Source: Cylindrotheca closterium (lineage: Eukaryota > Bacillariophyta > Bacillariophyceae > Bacillariales > Bacillariaceae). From it: 17,085 nt of DNA. The stretch's first letter is position 1; each line of letters starts with the position of its first letter. A program made the translations under genes and the position numbers. The stretch spans positions 1-17,085 of the forward strand of contig CAKOGP040001816.1 of assembly GCA_933822405.4 (NCBI GenBank). Direction: 5' to 3'. Below the pieces are notes generated by a model. It searched no databases. It worked only from the letters and a program-made list of their open reading frames with translations, and had not been told where the DNA came from. This document shows positions 7,692-14,560 of this stretch, piece by piece.

Positions 7692-7920
7692 CAAGTAGTA
7701 GTAAAATTGTATTAGATATGTGGTAAATTATCCTATTTCAAAGAGAGGGTGACCTTTAATCATTTGGAATTGGACTGTTCCAACAACCGCAAGGACACAT
7801 TTGTTTGTCTCTCGAATATTTGAACCTGTCGTCCAAAATAATAAAAAGCACTTCAATCGACGATTAAAAGTTGCATGGCGAAGCCACTCGTGGTTTTCTT
7901 TGGAGTCTGTGTTGCATCTT

Positions 7921-8790
7921 GCTTGAAGCTGCCCTTCCCCCATTGGAGAACATCATCCCCCTGACATTTTCCATTGCCGTATACTGTCGCTTTGGCATGA
8001 CCAAGAAGGAACTTTTGAAGCACTAGCCACTACAATCAGCCAAATACTAATCAGGAAGCTACCCTTCCTGGACCGATTCTGAAGCATGAACATGTCACAA
8101 AACATTTATGGGAAGGGAGCTTGGGTGCTAGTAGTAGTGGAGACCCCTAACTTGTCCCATCGCCGCATACTGTCGCTTTGGCATGACCAAGAAGGCACTT
8201 TTGAAGCACTAGCCTTTACAATCAGCCAAATACAAATCCAGAAGCTACCTTTCCTGGACCGATTCTGAAGCATGAACATGTCACAAAAGATTGATGGGAA
8301 GTGAGCTTGGGTGCTAGTGGAGACCCCTAACTTGTCCCATCGCCGCATACTGTCGCTTTGGCATGACCAAGAAGGAACTTTTGAAGCACTAACCACTACA
8401 ATCAGCCAAATACTAATCAGGAAGCTACCCTTCCTGGACCGATTCTGAGGCATGAACATGTCACAAAAAAATGATGGGAAGGGAGCTTGGGTGCTAGTAG
8501 TAGTGGAGACCCCTAACTTGTCCCATCGCCGCATACTGTCGCTTTGGCATGACCAAGAAGGAACTTTTGAAGCACTAGCCTTTACAATCAGCCAAATACT
8601 AATCAGGAAGCTACCCTTCCTGGACCAATTCTGTAGCATGAACATGTCACAAAAAAATGATGGGAAGGGAGCTTGGGTGCTAGTGGAGACCCCTAACTCG
8701 TCCGATTGCTGCATACTGTCGCTTCTGGATGACCAAGAAGGAACTTTTGAGCCACAATTGACTACAATCAGCCAATACTACACAAGCTAG
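7921..8790. repeat. Alternating 186/180-bp tandem array with coding-like repeat
   Basis: Units start at 7981 (186 bp), 8167 (180), 8347 (186), 8533 (180) and 8713 (partial, ends about 8790). A diverged, deleted unit precedes at about 7921-7980. The 6-bp difference is GTAGTAGTGG versus GTGG. Odd units also share CCACTACA where even units have CCTTTACA, so the array is a 366-bp higher-order repeat. All lengths are multiples of three. Read on the plus strand each unit encodes a 60-62 residue repeat (ILSLWHDQEGTFEAL ... LPFLDRF ... GKGAWVLVETPNLSHRR). The three earlier units carry TGA at the same site after FLDRF, where the fourth has TGT (Cys), and unit 2 has a second TGA. The minus strand is also open for 202 codons (8106-8714). 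It is either a decayed repeat protein or a satellite. Confidence 0.85.
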
Positions 8791-8895
8791 AATCACCGGA
8801 CTTTTTTTGGAGTGTCATGACAGAATTTTAACCGGAATGAGATTCGTGATTTGTGACTAGCAATGGTTTTATAATAGTTAGTAGTAAAATATATA

Positions 8896-9525
8896 ATGAC
8901 GAGTCATCGGAAGAGATCCAAACATCAGCATTCGCCAATTCCCGATCAACTCATCGTGCCGTTTTGTTTTACCTTTGAATTTGTTTTTTTACTATCATCT
9001 GTAATTCTAGGCGCTTTCCCCACTTCAATAATATTTTGTCAGATTAACAGTTGCAGTTACGCACCAACAGCTAACTGCCGCCGTTTTTTGCACAGAAAAA
9101 CGCCCTCTGCTTCACTCAGAAGCATCACACCCTCTTTGCCACCCAACTGGCAATTCCGGCCCATCGCAACACTCACACTTGCGATCTGGCCCTGTCCCCC
9201 CAACATCTACACTCGAAGACCAGATCTTTTCCTCTTTTCTCTGGTTCATCAATCTGAAAAGTTTTATAGCTTCCTTGTCAAAAAGTCAACTGACCTAAAT
9301 TGGGCCCCCATACCCATCACTGTTGACGATTACGCGAAGACCCAACGACAAAAGGGTATCGGTTTTATTTTATTTTATTCTTGGTGGTGGTTCTATATAT
9401 TGGTATTCCAACCCTCTTGGAAACCGATAGGTGTAAAGCGCTGGGCATCTGTCGAACCCGTGCTTCCCCCACTTGTTGTCTGTTGCTTCTGGTGTCGAGA
9501 AATCCACCACAAAGACTGCTTGTGA
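8896..9525 (+). CDS. Unsupported 209-codon ORF with terminal C-x2-C-x4-H-x2-C motif
   Basis: An ATG-to-stop frame of 209 codons, the only long frame between the tandem array and the copia leader. Residues 23-48 form a hydrophobic stretch that could be a membrane segment. The last residues, CFWCREIHHKDC, fit C-x2-C-x4-H-x2-C, as at the end of C1-type zinc domains, but the rest of such a domain is not evident. The composition (Pro, Ser, Phe, Trp rich) is not typical of the credible coding frames in this window. It may be chance, or a fragment containing one real exon near its 3' end. Confidence 0.25.
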   Translation: MTSHRKRSKHQHSPIPDQLIVPFCFTFEFVFLLSSVILGAFPTSIIFCQINSCSYAPTANCRRFLHRKTPSASLRSITPSLPPNWQFRPIATLTLAIWPCPPNIYTRRPDLFLFSLVHQSEKFYSFLVKKSTDLNWAPIPITVDDYAKTQRQKGIGFILFYSWWWFYILVFQPSWKPIGVKRWASVEPVLPPLVVCCFWCREIHHKDCL

Positions 9526-9815
9526 GGTTCATTGCCCGGCTGTACTGTAATTAAACGAGGTGGTTCTTGTCCCTAAAAGCAGGCAGCGGCGCATAGATCT
9601 ATTTCTTTTTATCGACTGAAACTTGTTCTGGATTCTGTACATCCGTTGAGTACAGTTTCCCGCGGTCCATCACAACACGTTTGGGGCAGATAGTCGCTGA
9701 GTGCACAGCGATTATCGACGTGTTGCATTCAACTTTTTCAACCTAACAACCAACCAGTTTTCCATCTGAACTGGGCACTTGTTATTTGTTTGAAGCACTG
9801 GGACGCCTATACCCG

Positions 9816-9821
9816 TATAAA
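9816..9821 (+). promoter_or_regulatory. TATA box of the copia element
   Basis: TATAAA in the context CCCGTATAAAGG. It is placed upstream of the gag start with no intervening credible gene, so it is the best candidate for the LTR promoter. Confidence 0.5.
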
Positions 9822-9845
9822 GGTCGAGGGGTTTTCATCCAGCCT

Positions 9846-9897
9846 CTTGCATTCTTCTGCAGCCGGTCTTTCTTGCAGTCTTCTGCAGCCGGTCTTT
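9846..9897 (+). repeat. 26-bp direct repeat, two copies
   Basis: The unit CTTGCATTCTTCTGCAGCCG continued by GTCTTT occurs at 9846-9871 and, with two changes, at 9872-9897. It lies 25-75 bases downstream of the TATA box, so it may fall at the transcript start or R region of the LTR. Confidence 0.85.
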
Positions 9898-10287
9898 TAC
9901 CAACTCAGCAAGACCAGTCTCCGCTTTCCTGATCGCAATTCACGTTGCTGGTTGTCGAATACGGGGATAACCGGATCGAGAAGGTCGGGAGCTAAGTCCA
10001 TAGAAAAACGGGCACCTCCTGTCACCACTTGTGGGACCTTCACAACTGACCTGACCTCTTTCTGACGTTCAAGCAAACCGGGAAAGCCTTACCGCAATCC
10101 TTGGGACTAGTGAATCCGTTGGGACACCACTAGTTTGGAACGTCAACCCATTCGAGCCCTTTCTGTCAGGGAAATACTCGACGGACCTTTGTTTTAAAAG
10201 AATTTGGGATAAGCATCGTCCCTAGAGTTTTTGACCACGTGAGAGAACTCTTCCCCTTCGTCATCTGCCCACAACAACAAACCAGAC

Positions 10288-11745
10288 ATGCCGACCACCC
10301 GACATGGCACTACGACCAGCCCGAGAAACAACGATTCTCCGACTGTTCCAACTGCTAGCGTCCAACCTGCGAGTACAACCACTCCATCCGTTGGCAATGC
10401 AATTGGTAAAGCGTCCAACGCTATCAAACCTGGTAACACCCCTGCAAGTCTTGATTTTGCTGTTGATACACTCATGCAGCGGCCCTTGAACGGACCACTC
10501 ATGCAGTCCCTTCAACGTGACGGTATCTTCTGTTTCCGAGACCTCCTGTTGCTCAAAGACACGGATCTCCTAGACCTGAAGTACGACGCACCCATCACTG
10601 ATGGGAGTGGTGCAGATACAGGCCGAACAAAGCTGACACAGCTTGACAAGGCTAACCGTGGCATCATCAATGCACTCCTTGGTTACACCTACCTACGTTC
10701 AGATGTTCAACATGATCCAATCACTACTATACACAACTGTATGAACATCAATGTTGAAGCATTTAAAGAATATAGGTTATAATCATTCTACTATTCCTCA
10801 ACCTTTAGTTGCTAAGCCTGATCGTCGTACACCCACTGATTCCTTTCAAAAGAGTTTGAAACTAGATCCTGATGCGTAACCTGTTCTGAATACTGACTCA
10901 GAATGGGACATCTTCAATCAATCTTTTCGTTCCACCACACGTGTTCATAACACACTGAACGTTCTGGATCACTCCTATGTTCCTGCCTCTGCGGACAACA
11001 AAACTCTCTTTGACAAACAGCAGGCCTTCATGTACGACATCTTTGTCACCAAGCTGCAGACCAACACTGGTAAATCTCTGGTACAAAAGTATCAGCTGAC
11101 GTACGATGCTCAACAAATTTGGGCCAAACTCAACGATCATTGTACAACCTCGGTCGCAGCCGACACGCAAGCTTCTTCCCTGATGACTTGGTTGACTACC
11201 AAGAAACTCGTCAAGTCGGACTGGCCTGGCAAACACTACGCTTTTGTTCTTCATTGGCTTGAACAAGCACGCCTCTATAACGAGATTGCTAGTGATAAAA
11301 TGGCCAACTCCCAGTTCCTGCTTGCGAACGCCATTCAACAGACACCGTATCTTTGTGAGATTAAGACCTCTTCCAAGCTCTTATCCGCGCAAACCGGTCA
11401 GTCACTGACTTACCCTCAGTATGTTGAACTTGTCACATCTGCCGCCATGGCCCATGACATGGCTATGAACGAACAAGCTGTTGTACCTGCTACACACAAA
11501 GCTCTCTTTCATGACATTTTTAGCCCACATAACGATAATATGGACGACTATTACACCCAAGATTTTGATCTAGATGTTAATAGGCAAACTATTGAGGCCT
11601 TCCAAGCCTCGTCCTATTGTACAACCCGTCCTCAACTTGACAATGCCACATGGCAACAGTTGGATGACCACGCCCGTCGCACTTGGCACCAAATTCCGGA
11701 CCAAGCTAAGGCTACCATCCTCCAAAACAAGTCAGCACCTTCCGG
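10288..11745 (+). pseudogene. Copia-type gag, frameshifted and truncated
   Basis: It begins at ATG 10288 with a Thr/Ser/Pro-rich N-terminus (about 50 residues), then a helical gag core. The frame breaks at about 10776-10779: one extra T in GGTTATAAT ends the first frame at 10782, and the +1 frame continues with an in-frame TAA at 10877-10879. It is then open through 11030 to about 11745. The C-terminal part shows the W-x2-L-x5-R-x2-W pattern followed by Lys-Ala-x-Ile-Leu (ATWQQLDDHARRTWHQIPDQ at about 11647-11706), which I recognise from gag proteins of diatom copia elements. Nothing of the polyprotein follows. The last 15 codons of the open frame (to 11791) belong to the neighbouring minus-strand element and are not gag. 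Confidence 0.65.
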
Positions 11746-12175
11746 GCGACCCAGCCAATTGGAGAAAGGCGAAGTCCTTTCTCGTCCTTGACGGCGTTGT
11801 ATGGCCAAAATCCAAAAACTCCTCCATCAGAAACTCTTTGAATTCGTTTGCTGATGAGTGACAGCCCTGAGCGACTCGCATGTCGAGTTGGCTCTGGCTC
11901 CATGGCTCCAAATGAACCACCACAGGAGCCCCATTTTTCATTACTTGGTGTAGCATTGGTGCGGTAGGGTGCGGAAGCTTATCAATGTCTGGTGCAGCAT
12001 CATCTGAACGGAATAAACGAGCAGTGACTTGCCAACCGTGTTTTAAATAAGTTTCATTTGCCAACGCAACCAGCTCACCTATAGTATTAGCACTACCTCC
12101 AATTAAAGTAGATTGTAACGAGAGTGGGTCCGATTGAGATGGCCTGCAAGAATCCGATGATTCCCGGCCTCTATC
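11745..12175 (-). pseudogene. N-terminal fragment of retroelement pol (reverse transcriptase)
   Basis: The minus-strand frame opens after a TGA at 12176-12178 and includes residues RPSQSDPLSLQSTLIGG, then HPTAP, GAPVVVHLEPWSQSQLD and a Gly-Cys-His-Ser-Ser-Ala segment followed by FLMEEFLDF. Near 11820 the frame shifts: the second frame continues with FWPYNAVKDEKGLRLSPIGW before similarity stops at about 11745. The succession PWS-x2-QLD, H-x-SA, F-L-x-E-E, P-Y-x2-V-K-D and LRLSPIG is what I recall upstream of the RT palm in a retroelement family common in diatoms (recall, not a search). The catalytic part of RT is missing. It is cut at the same point as the plus-strand copia gag. Confidence 0.6.
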
Positions 12176-12189
12176 TCAGTTATTCTTAT

Positions 12190-14070
12190 TTATATAGAAT
12201 GCTTGCGTTCACAGTGCTCCTTGCATTCGCCCTTTCTGTGCCAAATGAGGCACAGTTCCTTGCCGTTGGCGTGCTTTGGAGGCTGTTTGCCTGTCTGTTT
12301 GATTAGCTCAGTAGTAGTTCTTCCGGGTAGCGATGCTCTTCATTCATGTCAGGCCCTTTCCTTCTCTCTCTTCAGCTGACTCTCAGTCTTGTCTCCTGTT
12401 CCACCATGTCCGCCAGTGTCCTTGGCAACAACAAACAAGTTCGACTCTGGTAGGCTTCCTCCATGGTAGCATGTCTCCATGTAGGTGCCCAAGTCGTGTA
12501 GGTTCTCTTCGGCGTTTGTGCCGGATCTTACCAAGCGCTCAAAGTAATGATCAATTCGGGAATAGATTCCAAAGAGAAATCTCTTGAGTGCTCGCTCCTG
12601 CTAGGACACTCCCATCTTTTGTGCAATTGAATCCACATTCTTTGCAAACCTTTTGTACACGGCTGTCAGTGGATGATTTTTCCCAAACACTACACGGTAG
12701 AATACCCGCATGCCATTGACCATCTCACAGAACTGCATGGAATCCTATGGGAAGATAGCATGCTTGATCTTGTCGTGGGCTTGATGATCCTTCATTGAAG
12801 CGGTCGTCTTTTTGCCCGTCAACCAATAATCGCTCTTGTTGTAATTGTTGATCGTGTTTGCATTTTTGTAGTGCTGGAAACAGACACTGTTAAACACGTT
12901 CAAACCCTTTTCAACGTCGCCGCACGAACAAAATTCCAATTCCACCAGGCTCTTGATTAACGGGCTGAAACGATGAATTCCAGATTGAGGTTCAGATTTT
13001 CGGCCTCATTGTCCAGCAGGGACTGCACAATTCCAATTGATTCGTGCTTCTTACACTTTGCTAGCTCGTGCCAGAGGGTGGGAAGCTGAGCTGAGGTTGT
13101 AGTACCAGCAACTCTCTTCAGGTAGGAGAGCCTTGTGGGCCACTTCTTTTCCAATGTATTTGGGGGCGCCTTGTCCGATGCTTGTCCCTGGATACCCGCT
13201 ACCACTACCTCCAAAAGCGATTCCACGGAGGTCTTGGTCGTCTTATTACTCTCCTCGATGGCCGCCAAGGTCTTGGTGAGCAGTTCGTAGGTCTTGTCGG
13301 TGGAATCTCCGGTTGAGTCCTCCAAGTCCAATCCGCAGTGAGAACAGCAGGTTCTCCGACGTTCTTTGAAAGCTGATCTCTCCCGACAACCGTTTTTGCC
13401 ATGCGCCAATGGTCCACAAAGTGCCGGAACTTCTCCTGCACTTCCGAAATTTTTTCAGGCTCCTCGCTGTTGGCGAGAATCTTGATTCTGTCAATCACCA
13501 ATTGCAAGACTTTGGGTGCGTACGATCCGTCCCAAGTGATATCCAAGATCTCCTTGGGAATGGGCATTCGCTTGGGTGTGACCAGTAGGTCGTAAGCCGT
13601 CTCAGGATCTTTGTCGGTGATATTCTCCATCACAAACAACTTGGAGCAATCCTGCTCGAGCTCCTCGTTTATCATCCACGCCTCCAACTTTGGAACCTTA
13701 ACCAGATGGGTTTTTGAGAAGGCCTTTGCCGGCCAAGAGAATGCCAGTGGGTCGCTCCCGTTCTCCAGAACGTCATGGTCCAGCCAATTTATCAAAATGC
13801 TGCTCTTTCTTTTCGCCAACCGTTGTGTACCTAATCATTGGGCAATGCCAAAAATTAAAGTTGTTCACCTGTTCCTTTGGCCATCCCGTGTAACAGGCCG
13901 GGGCCTCCTTGTACACCCTTTTTGACAAGGCTGTTTAGATCTTGCAACTGAAGGTCTTTGGTAGGATCAAAGGCATTGAGGACCGCCTTGGAATCATGGT
14001 TTGGGTAGCTCCCCTGAGTGGTGAGGTAGCGGTAGCTCTTTTTGCGCACGGTGAAGTCTGTAATGGTCAT
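12190..14070 (-). pseudogene. Retroelement gag-like gene with CCCH zinc motif, multiply broken
   Basis: It starts at ATG 14070 (MTITDFTVRKKSY) and passes through several frames: about 70 codons to a stop at 13855; a frame open from about 13830 (INWLDHDVLENGSDPLAFSW) to about 13330; another from about 13330 (DLEDSTGDSTDKTYELLTKT) to about 12970; then 12969 to 12349 with in-frame TAGs at 12745-12747 and 12601-12603; and a last segment (about 12320-12190) ending in a zinc motif C-x8-C-x3-C-x3-H (CLIWHRKGECKEHCERKH, 12199-12252). Content is helical and charged, as in gag. The zinc motif sits at the C-terminus just before pol, where gag nucleic-acid-binding knuckles lie, but its spacing differs from the CCHC knuckle (C-x2-C-x4-H-x4-C). 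The break at 13855-13830 could alternatively be an intron. No copy here can make a full product. Confidence 0.6.
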
Positions 14071-14150
14071 AATGATGGGTGTTACAGGTAGAAGAGCCGT
14101 GTGCTTTCCTAATCTTAATAACGATCTATTCCTAGACTTCAAATTCCCTC

Positions 14151-14449
14151 TGTCAAATAAAGAGCAGTCTTTTCAAAAGGAATGAGCTGCAACTGAGCTG
14201 CAGCTCATTCACCAACTTCTTTCACAACCTGTTTGGTACGTAGCTTTCCACTGTCCTTGTTGGAATCTCCCTAGAAGTAAAAATCTATCGGTCTTGCAAT
14301 TGTGAGCTAAATTATTCCTTACTCTATTTTCTAGTCTTGCTTCTCAGTCATGCACAGCATCTGGTATCTTGCCATGACTACATTCAACTCACTTCTCCTT
14401 ATGTATTGATCTTGCTTTGATCTTGTCAATACTTCTCACATTATTGTCA
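14151..14449 (-). repeat. Candidate 3' LTR of the minus-strand copia element
   Basis: Between the pol stop (14561) and the broken gag (14070) lie about 490 bases. A 299-bp candidate LTR begins TGTCAAATAA at 14151 and ends TTATTGTCA at 14449, giving TG...CA ends and imperfect inverted termini. However, I see no good polypurine tract directly beside 14449; the nearest purine run, AAGGAGAAG on the minus strand at about 14396-14404, would give a shorter LTR. The partner LTR is outside the window, so neither end nor a target duplication (CCCTC at 14146-14150 would be one candidate) can be verified. Confidence 0.35.
14180..14210. repeat. Perfect 12-bp stem hairpin inside the candidate LTR
   Basis: GAATGAGCTGCA (14180-14191) is the exact reverse complement of TGCAGCTCATTC (14199-14210), separated by 7 bases. 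Its position near the distal end of the candidate LTR suggests a role in transcript termination or RNA structure; this is inference. Confidence 0.7.
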
Positions 14450-14560
14450 GGCACTGTTCAATCTTACACAAGATGACCCATTGTCTAATGCCTCGTTTCG
14501 TGTTTCTGCTACGCATTCTCCAATCTCCAAATATCTCAAAATACATCTTCAACACCCTTC

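Larger units (their letters stand above)
9541..10287 (+). promoter_or_regulatory. Probable LTR and leader of the plus-strand copia element
   Basis: This non-coding stretch lies directly upstream of a copia-type gag start (10288) and contains a TATA box about 470 bp before it, as expected for an LTR promoter followed by an untranslated leader. TG at 9541 (TGTACTGTAA) is a possible LTR start, but I found no matching CA terminus, and no second LTR is in the window to define the ends, because the element is cut at about 11745. A primer-binding site could not be assigned. The boundaries are therefore inference. Confidence 0.4.
9541..11745 (+). mobile_element. Truncated Ty1/copia retrotransposon (CoDi-like)
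   Basis: The leader, TATA box and gag are followed by an abrupt end inside gag. No protease, integrase or RT of this element follows, because the sequence switches at about 11740-11755 to a minus-strand retroelement pol. The gag contains one frameshift and one in-frame stop, so this copy is dead. CoDi is the name given to copia-like elements of diatoms; the assignment is from the style of the gag and is inference. Confidence 0.55.
11745..14142 (-). mobile_element. Decayed minus-strand retroelement, gag followed by truncated pol
   Basis: Reading right to left: a gag-like gene (14070 to about 12190) ending with a CCCH zinc motif, a 15-base gap, then the beginning of a pol frame (12175 to about 11745) cut at the junction with the plus-strand copia gag. 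Order, strand and spacing fit one element. It differs from the copia elements in both gag and pol. The pol start resembles a reverse-transcriptase family I recall from diatom genomes, but I cannot name its superfamily with confidence. Multiple frameshifts and stops show it is inactive. Confidence 0.55.

Noticed and set aside
8106..8714. 202-codon minus-strand ORF in the tandem array
   Set aside because: It is open only because the units are multiples of three; the plus-strand reading looks more protein-like. Kept as part of the repeat entry, not as a gene.
11712..11791. C-terminal extension of the copia gag frame to 11791
   Set aside because: The opposite strand here encodes the recognisable KGLRLSPIG segment of another element, so the gag frame beyond about 11745 is accidental.
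408..12747. Reassignment of TAG as a sense codon
   Set aside because: The intact copia frame ends at TAG (14561-14563) and carries no internal TAG, and the TAG-bearing genes also have frameshifts or other stops.
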